Shown here in pieces: positions 29,156-37,583 of a stretch of 64,000 nucleotides of DNA (within the stretch, counting starts at the first letter, position 1; every line of letters begins with the position of its first letter). The DNA comes from Clostridium homopropionicum DSM 5847. GTDB taxonomy: Bacteria; Bacillota; Clostridia; Clostridiales; Clostridiaceae. Where the stretch lies: NCBI RefSeq assembly GCF_001263795.1, contig NZ_LHUR01000011.1:124001-188000 (forward strand). The letters run 5' to 3'. The position numbers and the translations under genes are program-made. Under the pieces are notes generated by a model that was not told where the DNA came from, ran no database searches, and saw only the letters and a list, made by a program, of their open reading frames with translations.

Positions 29156-30152
29156 CCTCTCCACCTCTTGAAACAATTATTTCTCCAGCATCTTCAAGTC
29201 TTCTTATGATACTAACAATCTTCTGCTGAGCTTTTTCTACATCCATAAGTCTAACAGGTCCTAAGAATTCTATATCTTCCTTTAATGAAGCAGCTGCTCT
29301 CTTAGATTGATTTCTAAATATTGCATTAGCAACTTCTTCAGAGCAACCCTTAAGGGCAAGGGCAAGATCCTTTGTTTCAACCTCTCTAAGAACTCTTTGA
29401 ATAGAAACATCATCAAGAGATATAACATCTTCAAATACAAACATAGATTGTTTGATTTTTTCTGCAAGTTCTGGATCTTCTCTTTCCAAACCTTCTGTAA
29501 TATTTTTTTCAGTGGTCCTATCAACTTGGTTCAGAATGTCAACAAGGGTTTCAACTCCACCAATTATAGTCATATCTGTCCTTACTACAGAAGATAACTT
29601 ACTATTTAAAACTTTTTCTATTTCTTTTATAACTATAGGAGAAGTATTATCCATAGATGCTATTCTATAAGCAACCTCTGTTTGTACATCTTCTGATAAT
29701 TCTGATATTATCTGAGCAGCCTTGTCTGCTTGAAGATAGCATAAAATAAGTGCTATAGTTTGAGGATGTTCATTGGAAATAACATTTAATAGTTGATGAG
29801 CATCAGCTTTTCTTGCAATGGCAAAAGGTCTATACTGTTGGGTTGCTTCTGAAACCTTTTCTAAGATTTCTTTTGCTCTTTGACTTCCCAGTGCCTTTCC
29901 TAAAAGATTTCTTGCATATTCAAAGCCACCCTCTAAAATATAGTCCTTCGCCTTATTCATTTCTATGAATTCTTGCAGAATCTCTCCTCTTTGATTCTGT
30001 TTTACAGATGTAATGTTTGCTATTTCATAGGTAATTTTTTGTATTTCCGCATCACCTAATCTCTTAATAATACCTGAAGCTACTTCTGGTCCAAGGGTTA
30101 TGAACAGAATGGCAGCTTTTTGAACCCCAGTTAACTTATTTTCCTTTGCCAT
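29139..30152 (-). CDS. fliG: Flagellar motor switch protein FliG
   Basis: 337 aa, standard length. The N-terminal domain with LTGVQKAAILFITLGPEVAS binds FliF. The middle contains EHPQTIALILCYLQ (EHPQ motif contacts FliM). The C-terminal ARM domain has charged residues for MotA contact. ATG 30152 gives 6-7 nt spacing to GAGGTG. FliM and FliN/FliY, its partners in the switch, are not encoded in this window. Confidence 0.95.
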   Translation of the reverse strand: MAKENKLTGVQKAAILFITLGPEVASGIIKRLGDAEIQKITYEIANITSVKQNQRGEILQEFIEMNKAKDYILEGGFEYARNLLGKALGSQRAKEILEKVSEATQQYRPFAIARKADAHQLLNVISNEHPQTIALILCYLQADKAAQIISELSEDVQTEVAYRIASMDNTSPIVIKEIEKVLNSKLSSVVRTDMTIIGGVETLVDILNQVDRTTEKNITEGLEREDPELAEKIKQSMFVFEDVISLDDVSIQRVLREVETKDLALALKGCSEEVANAIFRNQSKRAAASLKEDIEFLGPVRLMDVEKAQQKIVSIIRRLEDAGEIIVSRGGEDAIIV

Positions 30153-30157
30153 TCGCA

Positions 30158-31723
30158 TCACCTCTCATCTTCGGCCATCCATGATTTTATAATGTCAGCA
30201 ACTTGATCTGGTTTTTGAGTAGCATATTTTTTAATTTCCTTTTCAATATGACTACTTTCACTTTCTTCTTCAAAATCAATTGGTTTAAGTGTTTCTTTTG
30301 GTTCTACTTTTTCATCTATCAATACATCAATTCCTTCCAATTCTTCTTTCACTTCTTTTGTCTTCTTAGCCTTTCTCATTGAAATTAAAATAATGAGTAA
30401 TAGAATAAATCCTGCAACTCCTGCTCCAATATATTTATACATTAGCATCTTTTTATTAGCAGCCTCTTCTTCCGCAAGCTTTGCTGCTTCCTCTGCTGCA
30501 GCACTTTCGCTAGTGTTATTAAATTTAGCACCCTCTATGCTAATAATATCCCCTCTGCTTTGATTGTAGCTTATTGCTGCCACAACTAAATTATTAATGC
30601 TTGCTCTTTCTTCTTCAGTTATTTCTTCATTATTCACTACCACTGAAGCTGAAATTCTTTTTACCTTTCCAGGTGCAGAAACTGTTTTCTCATTTGTTGT
30701 ACCATTGTCCCAATTTGTAATTTGTTTTTCATCAGAAGATTGAGTATTAGTTCCTGAAGTATTATATGTACTAGTCATATTATTGTCCACTGGTCCACTG
30801 CTTGTAGTACCTGGAGCTGTATTTGAGCTACTTTTAGATATCTCTTGACTTTTAATTACATGATTAGGATCTACAGTTATAGTAGTTTTTTCATTTGCAT
30901 CAAAATCAAGGTCAAGATCAACTGCTACCTTAACCCCATCACCATACTTAGGAGATAGTAAATTTAATATCTTCTTTTCATATGCCTTTTCTAAGCTACT
31001 TTTATATTGCTGTTGCTTTTCAATGGCAGAAGAAACATTATCTTCTTCATCATTATACAATCCTTCTGCTAAATCTACAGTTTTGCCATTTACAACACCA
31101 AGTACTTTTACATTTTCTTTTGGTAAATTCTTAACACTTCCTGTAATCAAGGAAACTATTGCTTTTACTTGATCCTTGGTAATACTTTTTCCAGTGTTAA
31201 TTTCCAAAGTAACAGAAGCTTGTGCTTTTTCAGCTTCCTTGAAAAAATTTCCTTCCTCAGGCATAACTAATAAAACTACTGCTTTTTTCACCTCTGGCAG
31301 TATCATTATATTTCTTGCGAGCTCGCCTTCCATTGCAATTTTATATTTTAAATTTCTCTCTTTGTCAGTCATTCCAAAAGTATTGCTCTGTTCTAGTATT
31401 TCATATCCCTGTGATCCTCCTGTAAGTTGTGGGGCAAGTTCCATTCTTAATTCTGAAACACTTTCTTCTGGAACCATTATATTATTATCTTCTATCTTAT
31501 ATTTTATTTTTTTCTCATTTAATTTTGCTAAAATTGTTGGTGTATCGCTAGGATCTGCATTTCCATAAAGCAAAGCATAGTTTGTTTTATTAAAAAATAT
31601 AATAGTAAATACAATACTTATTATTATTCCAATTGTAAGTACACTGAATGCTATTTTTTTCCCCTTACTCATATTTTTTATCTTTTCTAGCAATTTACTA
31701 AAAGTTTCTTTTATTTTGTCCAT
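30158..31723 (-). CDS. fliF: Flagellar MS-ring protein FliF
   Basis: 521 aa. Two membrane segments, at about 25-45 (IAFSVLTIGIIISIVFTIIF) and about 430-448 (YIGAGVAGFILLLIILI), flank a large extracytoplasmic region with the YscJ/FliF domain. The acidic C-terminal tail (EEESESSHIEKEIKKYATQKPDQVADIIKSW) docks FliG. Positioned between fliE and fliG. Confidence 0.95.
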   Translation of the reverse strand: MDKIKETFSKLLEKIKNMSKGKKIAFSVLTIGIIISIVFTIIFFNKTNYALLYGNADPSDTPTILAKLNEKKIKYKIEDNNIMVPEESVSELRMELAPQLTGGSQGYEILEQSNTFGMTDKERNLKYKIAMEGELARNIMILPEVKKAVVLLVMPEEGNFFKEAEKAQASVTLEINTGKSITKDQVKAIVSLITGSVKNLPKENVKVLGVVNGKTVDLAEGLYNDEEDNVSSAIEKQQQYKSSLEKAYEKKILNLLSPKYGDGVKVAVDLDLDFDANEKTTITVDPNHVIKSQEISKSSSNTAPGTTSSGPVDNNMTSTYNTSGTNTQSSDEKQITNWDNGTTNEKTVSAPGKVKRISASVVVNNEEITEEERASINNLVVAAISYNQSRGDIISIEGAKFNNTSESAAAEEAAKLAEEEAANKKMLMYKYIGAGVAGFILLLIILISMRKAKKTKEVKEELEGIDVLIDEKVEPKETLKPIDFEEESESSHIEKEIKKYATQKPDQVADIIKSWMAEDER

Positions 31724-31740
31724 TTATTTAGCACTCCTAA

Positions 31741-32052
31741 CTATACCTGCATTCGATTGATCTCTTGGTAAGCCTCCAATATTTTATTCCTTACTTGTAC
31801 TGCAAGTTCGAGAGAAAGTTTAGCTTCTTCAGTTTTTAACATAACTTCATGGATATCTATATCCTCTCCTTTTATAAAGCTTTCTGTGGACATTTCAGCT
31901 TCTAATTGTTTATCATTAATTTCATCAAGCTTAGTTTTTAGGGTTTCTTCAAAGCCTAAAGAATTATTTTGATTTTGTGCCTCTTCTTTACTATTAACTA
32001 TTCCTAATCCTGAGTATATATAATTACTTGGTATAAATTCATTTATTTTCAT
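31741..32052 (-). CDS. fliE: Hook-basal body junction protein FliE
   Basis: 103 aa. The C-terminal half (DIHEVMLKTEEAKLSLELAVQVRNKILEAYQEINRMQV) is the FliE signature. It connects the MS ring and the rod. 11 nt after flgC and 17 nt before fliF. Confidence 0.94.
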   Translation of the reverse strand: MKINEFIPSNYIYSGLGIVNSKEEAQNQNNSLGFEETLKTKLDEINDKQLEAEMSTESFIKGEDIDIHEVMLKTEEAKLSLELAVQVRNKILEAYQEINRMQV

Positions 32053-32063
32053 AAAAATTACTC

Positions 32064-32489
32064 CTATCTACCTATTTCTAGTGCTTTCATAAACATACTT
32101 TTTTCTGAATTTATTGCAGTAACATTTGCTTCATAAGCTCTTGTGGCTGCAATCATATCTGCCATTTCATTTAAAATATTTACATTTGGCATTAAAACAT
32201 ATCCTTCTGCATCAGCATCTGGATGTGTAGGATCGTACACACGTCTAAGTTCTGAGTCATCATCTACTATTCCTATAGCTTTAACCCCATTTAGATTAAC
32301 TTCTTTAGAATTATTAATTTCATTTGTTAAATTTTCTTCAAATACAGCTATTTTTCTTCTATATGGTTGTCCATCTTCACCTCTAGTTGTAGTAGCATTT
32401 GCAATATTTGACGCAATAGTGTCCATTCTAAGTCTTTCTGCCGAAAGTCCGCTAGAACTTATTCTTAATGAATTAAAAGCACCACTCAT
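32064..32489 (-). CDS. flgC: Proximal rod protein FlgC
   Basis: 141 aa. N-terminal [36 protein letters not shown] and C-terminal [21 protein letters not shown] are typical of FlgC. One base separates it from flgB. Confidence 0.95.
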   Translation of the reverse strand: MSGAFNSLRISSSGLSAERLRMDTIASNIANATTTRGEDGQPYRRKIAVFEENLTNEINNSKEVNLNGVKAIGIVDDDSELRRVYDPTHPDADAEGYVLMPNVNILNEMADMIAATRAYEANVTAINSEKSMFMKALEIGR

Positions 32490-32490
32490 T

Positions 32491-32910
32491 CTATTTTCCT
32501 CCTGATATTATGTATCTTTTCATGGAAATTCTTGAATTTAATTCTGTAATAAGAGCATTGTATTTTAAAGTATTTGCAGCTAAATTTGTCATTTCATTAT
32601 CTACATCTACATTATTCCCATCTTTTCTCATACTTGTAGATTCGTCTTTTTTTATTTCACTTTTCCCGTATTCAACAGAATTTTTAATATGTTTTTCATC
32701 TGTAACCTCAAGAGCTAGCTCCTCTTGACTTTCTTTTAAACTATCTTCAAAGGTTACATAATACCTTTTATAGCCTTTTGTGTTAAAATTAGCAATATTA
32801 TTGGCAATAACTCTGCCTCTTTCTACAGATACATCTAAAGATTTTTTCAACAAATCATAATTTTTTGCACTTAATGATACATCGTTAATTTTCAATATAT
32901 CCTCTCCCAA
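32491..32910 (-). CDS. flgB: Proximal rod protein FlgB
   Basis: 139 aa. N-terminal [21 protein letters not shown] and C-terminal [19 protein letters not shown] match FlgB. It is the first gene of the basal-body operon that runs for about 24 kb to flgG without a strong internal terminator that I could see. Confidence 0.94.
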   Translation of the reverse strand: MGEDILKINDVSLSAKNYDLLKKSLDVSVERGRVIANNIANFNTKGYKRYYVTFEDSLKESQEELALEVTDEKHIKNSVEYGKSEIKKDESTSMRKDGNNVDVDNEMTNLAANTLKYNALITELNSRISMKRYIISGGK

Positions 32911-33329
32911 TTAATTATATTATTCATAAGACCTTAAAAATCCTTCTATAAAAAGTCAAAAATAAACAATAAATTACTTAAAAATTAGTATATAGACTAT
33001 AAATTTGTAATTTACCAACCATTAGCCTTTATATTATTATATTATATTTATTAGATATTTTAAACAATTTTAATATTTTTTTAATTTTAAATTAAAAATA
33101 ATATTAAATATTACTAACCAAATAAGCAATTATTACATTTTTGTTAATATTATCTTATAATCCTTCTCAATTATATATTAATCTAATTATATATTGGAAC
33201 AAAAAACTTTTCTAGATAATAATGATTTATTATGGCTAAAATGGTAAAAAAATAATCTGACAATACTTACAGGAAATAAAAAAACTGCAAAACCTTCGTT
33301 CTACAGTTCCAATTATATTCTTTTTTATT
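32911..33329. other. AT-rich leader region upstream of flgB
   Basis: About 420 bp without a gene. The right end holds the terminator of the second flagellin gene. The rest is extremely AT-rich and must contain the promoter of the basal-body operon. A weak candidate on the minus strand is TTGTTT, 17 nt, TAATAT (33039-33067). I see no c-di-GMP riboswitch core and no inverted repeats like the invertible flagellar switch of C. difficile. No sigma-D box was found here. Confidence 0.4.
33283..33308 (-). terminator. Terminator of the second flagellin gene
   Basis: On the minus strand AACTGTAGAAC, loop GAAG, GTTTTGCAGTT: an 11-bp stem with two G-U pairs, followed directly by a run of seven T. It lies 22 nt after the stop codon. 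Confidence 0.8.
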
Positions 33330-34205
33330 TTATCTTGCTTTAACATTTTCTAAAATTCTTAAAACATCTTGAGGTATTTTATTTGATTGAACCATCATTG
33401 CATTACCAGCCTCAATTAAAATATTATCTCTTGTGTAATTCATCATTTCTTCTGCCATATCTGCATCTCTAACCTTGCTTTCAGCACCAACAATAGAATC
33501 GTGAATTTCTCCTATTTTTGTATATGTACTTTCAAATCTATTTTCTAATGCACCATATTTACTTCTCACTTTATTAATCTTTTCAATAGATAAATCAATA
33601 ATAGATAATGCCTTATCGATACCAAGTACATTAAGGCCATCAGTCTCATCACTGGCCTTATCAAATAATTTACTTAAACTTAACTCTGGATCAATATTGC
33701 TTGGCAAGCTACTACTGGTTAAATCATAAACAGGTATTTCAACATTTTCGCCTACATTCGCCCCTACCGGCATTGATATACTCTCATTTAAGCTGCCATT
33801 TAAAAGCTTTACCCCATTAAATTCTGAATTATTAATAGTAGTATCAATACCTTCAATCATCTGATTTATCTCTTGTTGAATTATATTTCTATCATCTGGA
33901 TTTGTTGCTCCTCCTACTTGTACTGTTAGCTCCCTTATTCTCTGTAACATAGAAGTAACACTATCCAAAGCGCCTTCTGCTGTTTGCAACATACTAACAC
34001 CATCTTGTGAATTTCTTTGTGCCATTTGAAGTCCTCTTAATTGAATTCTCATTTTTTCACTGCTGGCAAGAGCATTAGGATCATCCTTAGCCCTATTAAT
34101 TTTATATCCAGAAGATATACTTTCAAGGGCATTGCTCTGTCTTGCAAGAACTTTATTATGTTCTCTATATATGTTAAGAGATTCTAAATTATACATTAAT
34201 CTCAT
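33330..34205 (-). CDS. Second, divergent flagellin-like protein
   Basis: 291 aa from the preferred ATG. N-terminal D0/D1 flagellin helix (NLESLNIYREHNKVLARQSNALESISSGYKINRAKDDP) and C-terminal helix (RDADMAEEMMNYTRDNILIEAGNAMM, ending LRILENVKAR). The variable middle is short (about residues 140-190). It differs clearly from fliC: no INHN start, and an altered C-terminus rather than [10 protein letters not shown]. The reading frame also opens at a GTG four codons earlier. It has a sigma-D promoter of its own but no CsrA-type hairpin in its short leader. It could be a minor filament component or a specialised proximal subunit. Confidence 0.85.
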   Translation of the reverse strand: MRLMYNLESLNIYREHNKVLARQSNALESISSGYKINRAKDDPNALASSEKMRIQLRGLQMAQRNSQDGVSMLQTAEGALDSVTSMLQRIRELTVQVGGATNPDDRNIIQQEINQMIEGIDTTINNSEFNGVKLLNGSLNESISMPVGANVGENVEIPVYDLTSSSLPSNIDPELSLSKLFDKASDETDGLNVLGIDKALSIIDLSIEKINKVRSKYGALENRFESTYTKIGEIHDSIVGAESKVRDADMAEEMMNYTRDNILIEAGNAMMVQSNKIPQDVLRILENVKAR

Positions 34206-34244
34206 TTCATCACTCACTCCACGATTATAATTTCATACAATAAG

Positions 34245-34271
34245 TTATCGAATAATTGTTGCTTAACTTTA
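34245..34271 (-). promoter_or_regulatory. Sigma-D promoter of the second flagellin gene
   Basis: On the minus strand TAAA, exactly 15 nt, then TTCGATAA (consensus GCCGATAA). The -10 is about 40 nt from the start codon, and the -35 lies 5 nt past the end of the upstream gene. Confidence 0.8.
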
Positions 34272-34275
34272 TACA

Positions 34276-34608
34276 TTACATATATTCTATAGTCTTTAAA
34301 ATTAAATCAAATCTTTCTACGGCCTCAGTAATATTTATTCTATCATTTTTAAGTTCCTGGTATAGTATATATAAGCTTGCGTTCAATCCTTCATCTACTG
34401 ATTTCATTGCTTGCATCTCACTATATATTTGATCAAGAATTTTTTCCTTTAAATCTCTATTATGTAGAATATCCATATCTATATACTTTATAAGCTTATC
34501 TATACTTTTCACAATATTTTCATCGTAACAAATAAATTTTACTTTTGTTAGTTCATTAATTATTTTATTAATCTGTTCTAATTTTACTTCTATTTTAGTG
34601 TCTTTCAA
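34276..34608 (-). CDS. Small helical protein of unknown function next to the flagellin gene
   Basis: 110 aa from a TTG start preceded by GGAGGA at 6 nt; an in-frame TTG five codons further upstream lacks spacing to a ribosome site. The sequence is almost fully helical and charged (LEQINKIINELTKVKFICYD..; ASLYILYQELKNDRINITEAVERFDLI). Such small acidic helical proteins beside flagellins are often secretion chaperones, but I do not recognise this one, and the chaperone idea is only inference from position. Confidence 0.6.
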   Translation of the reverse strand: MKDTKIEVKLEQINKIINELTKVKFICYDENIVKSIDKLIKYIDMDILHNRDLKEKILDQIYSEMQAMKSVDEGLNASLYILYQELKNDRINITEAVERFDLILKTIEYM

Positions 34609-34743
34609 GAGGATTCCTCCCAATACTTAAATTTAATTTACTATTAATTTATACTTAATTTATAATTTAAGTATATCAATAAATTGTAAAATAATAAAGA
34701 CAATATTTGGCACATCGTATTTATTAATATGCACATACGTCAA

Positions 34744-35445
34744 CTAATATCTTTCCAGACAATTATTACATAAAAATTCAAATACATTATCAGCTTCTCT
34801 TGTGTTATAAAAATCAATCATCAATGTATTAAACTGTAATTTATGTTTTGCTTTTATATTAAATACTCCTTGACCATTAGATATTAAAATCATATTAGCC
34901 ACTAATCTAGCAGTTCTTTTGTTTCCATCATAGTAAAATTGATTTAAAGCACCCCATAGAAATATTTCAAAAGCTAAATCGGTTTTACTTTTACATCTTT
35001 CTATTAATATTGGTAATTCACTTTTAAAAATGTTTTCTAGTTCTTCCGCCTGTGGTGGTATAAACTCTGTACCTGCTATTCTTACTTGACCAGTTCTAAA
35101 TGTACCACTAATTAAAGCTTCATCTTTTGCAACTATGTCATTAAATTTATTGAATGTATTAATATCAATAGATGTACTATCTTGAATTATTACTTCAAAT
35201 AAATAATTCCAACCATTTCTAATCCTTAAAATCTGATGCTCATCACTTAACTTATGTCCCCCTATAGTAATTCCATCAAGTAAGGTTTGTACTTCAGGAT
35301 AAGTAAATGGATTCCCTTCTAGATTAGCCATATTAAACACAACATCTGGTAATAAGTTCTTAACAAGCTTTATTAATTTTTTAGCATTTAATGCTGGATT
35401 TATATCTTCATAAGATTTACTCCTATTAAATAGCATAATCTTCAC
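34744..35445 (-). CDS. Fic-domain protein with an altered catalytic motif
   Basis: 233 aa. Fic fold indicators: an inhibitory-helix-like ANLEGNPFTYPEVQTLL (about residues 41-57), the GTFRTGQVRIAG segment, and the core motif NQFYYDGNKRTAR from residue 168. Canonical Fic enzymes read HxFx(D/E)GN(G/K)R, and the first histidine is the catalytic base for AMP transfer; here it is Asn168. The flap, anion hole (DGN) and arginine are kept. So the protein is either inactive, uses another residue, or serves as a binder. It sits downstream of the modification island and upstream of the second flagellin. No partner antitoxin was seen. Confidence 0.8.
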   Translation of the reverse strand: MKIMLFNRSKSYEDINPALNAKKLIKLVKNLLPDVVFNMANLEGNPFTYPEVQTLLDGITIGGHKLSDEHQILRIRNGWNYLFEVIIQDSTSIDINTFNKFNDIVAKDEALISGTFRTGQVRIAGTEFIPPQAEELENIFKSELPILIERCKSKTDLAFEIFLWGALNQFYYDGNKRTARLVANMILISNGQGVFNIKAKHKLQFNTLMIDFYNTREADNVFEFLCNNCLERY

Positions 35446-35614
35446 TCTCCATAAATTCTTTTATTAATTCAATTCTTCATCGTAATTCCTGCGGGATATT
35501 ATTTAAACTATTAATCGTGCCTCTTACTATATATTTTAACATATGCAGTTATTTTTAAACAGACGAAAAGAAATATTAAAACTTATAAATAATAGAGTTA
35601 TAATCCAAAGTAAA

Positions 35615-35656
35615 AATGAGCACAAACAGCTACTAATTTAGCCATTGATGCTCATT
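35615..35656 (-). terminator. Terminator at the end of the modification island
   Basis: Arms AATGAGCA and TGCTCATT (35615-35622 with 35649-35656), with an additional inner AGC/GCT pairing. On the minus strand the T-rich stretch TTTTTACTTT follows. It would end transcripts coming from the phosphoramidate genes before fic. Confidence 0.6.
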
Positions 35657-35667
35657 ATAGTATTTTA

Positions 35668-36229
35668 TCATTCTCTTCTATTATCATCCAAAATATCGTT
35701 TAAAATTAATATATCTGGTGAATCATTAATACCTGTAATTAATTTTTCTATCAATTTAATATTATTTTCAAAATTTATGTCTTGTGGTATTCTTAAAATC
35801 AATGTTATATCATCATTATTTGTATACTTACTAAACATATTCACTAATAACTTTTTTCCATATAGGGTATGGTTCATAAAAATCTGGTATAAATAATATA
35901 GATTTTTTCTTCTTTTCTATAATAATACCTTTAGGTAGAGTTTTTTTATCATAAAACTTATTAATAAATTTATCTATATCTTTTTGAAATCATTCCTTAT
36001 TACCAATCCAAACATCGTTTCCTATTATTATTTGACCTTTTTGTTTTATTCTTTTATCTTTAAAGTTTAACACTCCTACTGAAGAGGTTGCTATAGATTT
36101 ATAATCGTGGTTTCTATTTATTAATACTAATATATTATAAGCAATAGAACAATAATTTCCTATTTGTAGGTTAACAGTTTCATCCTCTGGAGTAATGTGT
36201 ATGTCCATAGAATTCATATAAGATTTTAC
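35668..36229 (-). pseudogene. Chimeric remnant: hexapeptide acyltransferase fragment joined to a glycosyltransferase-like fragment
   Basis: Starting at the nucleotidyltransferase stop, an open frame without proper start encodes the internal part of a left-handed beta-helix (CatB-type) acyltransferase (IGNYCSIAYNILVL..IIIGNDVWIGNKE), then hits a stop at 35990. The same frame continues for about 38 codons (FQKDIDKFINKF.. FIPDFYEPYPIW) to a TAG. A neighbouring frame then carries on as MFSKYTNNDDITLILRIPQ until 35668. The second part resembles an internal stretch of a glycosyltransferase. At least one stop and one frameshift are needed, and both ends of each domain are missing. It looks like a deletion that fused two dead genes. 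Confidence 0.7.
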
Positions 36230-36957
36230 TAAAATACTTTGAATAATCTTTTATATAAATTTAAATCTTCTTTGCTGTCTACCTCAAGCCATTGTTCATC
36301 ACTTGGTATTGCATAAATATTAATTCCTTTCTCAATAAGCCTATTGAGCAATGTTGTCATATCTAAACTATTTTTGTCCTGCTCAGATAAGCCATCTATA
36401 TATTTTTTTATATTTTTCCATCCATCTGGTTTAATTTTTAATATTCCCATATATTGACCTTGTATTTCACTTACTGCACTTGTCTTTTTACCTATCTCTA
36501 CTAAAATTCCTTTAGAATTAATTTTAAAACTTTCAGCATCTGATAAAGGATCATCAAATCTCACTCTCCAAAGCTTAAGCCAATTAGTATTATATGTTAT
36601 ACTAATATCTGAATCATTATTTTTTAACAAATCAATTACCTTTGATTTATAAATAATATCAGAATAACTAACAATACATTCATATTTCTGCAGCCATTCA
36701 TCCGCTTCATATAATGACATAACCATATTAGTTTTATCCCAGTTATTATTATCAAAATAAATTACATTTGAAATATCAATTTTTTCTTTCTTATATCCTC
36801 GAACTATGGCAATTTCGCTAATGCCTGCACAATTCAGTGCTTCTATCTGCCAATCTAATAAAGTTTTGCCGAACAATTCAGTTAAACATTTAGGATGATC
36901 ATTAGTTATATCCCCTAAACGACTACCCCTTCCTGCTGCTAATATTATTGCTTTCAT
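36229..36957 (-). CDS. Nucleotidyltransferase, candidate CTP:phosphoglutamine cytidylyltransferase (Cj1416-like)
   Basis: 242 aa. NTP-transferase fold with the N-terminal loop AIILAAGRGSRLG, PKCLTELFGKTLLDWQIEAL, and the metal-site region CIVSYSDIIYKSK. On its own it would be called a LicC-type sugar or choline nucleotidyltransferase. Its context fits C. jejuni Cj1416, which couples CTP with L-glutamine amide-N-phosphate to give CDP-L-glutamine. It is the last of five genes in the order kinase, methyltransferase, glutamine kinase, hydrolase, this gene, separated from the hydrolase by about 30 nt. The substrate is inferred from the gene set, not from individual residues. Confidence 0.8.
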   Translation of the reverse strand: MKAIILAAGRGSRLGDITNDHPKCLTELFGKTLLDWQIEALNCAGISEIAIVRGYKKEKIDISNVIYFDNNNWDKTNMVMSLYEADEWLQKYECIVSYSDIIYKSKVIDLLKNNDSDISITYNTNWLKLWRVRFDDPLSDAESFKINSKGILVEIGKKTSAVSEIQGQYMGILKIKPDGWKNIKKYIDGLSEQDKNSLDMTTLLNRLIEKGINIYAIPSDEQWLEVDSKEDLNLYKRLFKVF

Positions 36958-36986
36958 AAAATAAATTCTCCAATCTTAAAAATAGT

Positions 36987-37583
36987 TTATTTATAAAAAT
37001 CATTAAATAAATTAATATCTCGTTTAGAAAATGGATAAATCCTCTCTGGGTGCCACATTATCCCTAAAACATTGTATTTTACATGTTTTATAGCTTTTAT
37101 TACACCGTCAGTAGCCATAGCTGTCACAAGTAATTCATTATTAGACTTTTTACTACCCCAATTATGAAAACTATTAACCGTTTCTACCTTGCCATTAAGA
37201 ATAATTTGCTGACTATTACTTATATGACCATTTACTTTTTCTAAGGATATACCAAAATAGTCTTGTATAAATTGCATACCTCTACAAACCCCTAATAAAG
37301 GTATATTATTCTCTATAGAAAAATCCATGCAAAATTTTTCTACATTATCTCTTTCTAGGGAATTTCCTTCATATTTTATAAGACTATTTCCCCCAGTAAA
37401 CAACATTCCTTGAAGTTTAAGTGAAGAAATGATATTTTTTACTACTTCTAAGTTATTTGGTAGTAAAATAGGCGTTAAATTACACTGATTTAAAAATTCA
37501 ATCCACTTTTGATCAATGGAATCTCTTTTTTCATTATATTCTTTTATAAAGTCTACTCTTTGAGTTACACCAATTAGCTTCAT
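36987..37583 (-). CDS. Class I amidohydrolase, candidate gamma-glutamyl-CDP-amidate hydrolase (Cj1417-like)
   Basis: 198 aa. Gamma-glutamyl-GABA hydrolase / class I glutamine amidotransferase fold with an intact triad: Cys100 in LLGVCRGMQFI, His178 and Glu180 in GIMWHPER. There is no synthetase domain, so it is a stand-alone hydrolase. In C. jejuni the equivalent Cj1417 releases glutamate from CDP-L-glutamine and leaves cytidine diphosphoramidate. It overlaps the glutamine kinase gene by 4 nt (ATGA), showing tight coupling with the enzyme two steps earlier. Confidence 0.85.
   Translation of the reverse strand: MKLIGVTQRVDFIKEYNEKRDSIDQKWIEFLNQCNLTPILLPNNLEVVKNIISSLKLQGMLFTGGNSLIKYEGNSLERDNVEKFCMDFSIENNIPLLGVCRGMQFIQDYFGISLEKVNGHISNSQQIILNGKVETVNSFHNWGSKKSNNELLVTAMATDGVIKAIKHVKYNVLGIMWHPERIYPFSKRDINLFNDFYK

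Noticed and set aside
32911-33282. c-di-GMP riboswitch or invertible flagellar switch upstream of flgB
   Set aside because: I found neither the GEMM core nor paired inverted repeats in this AT-rich region.
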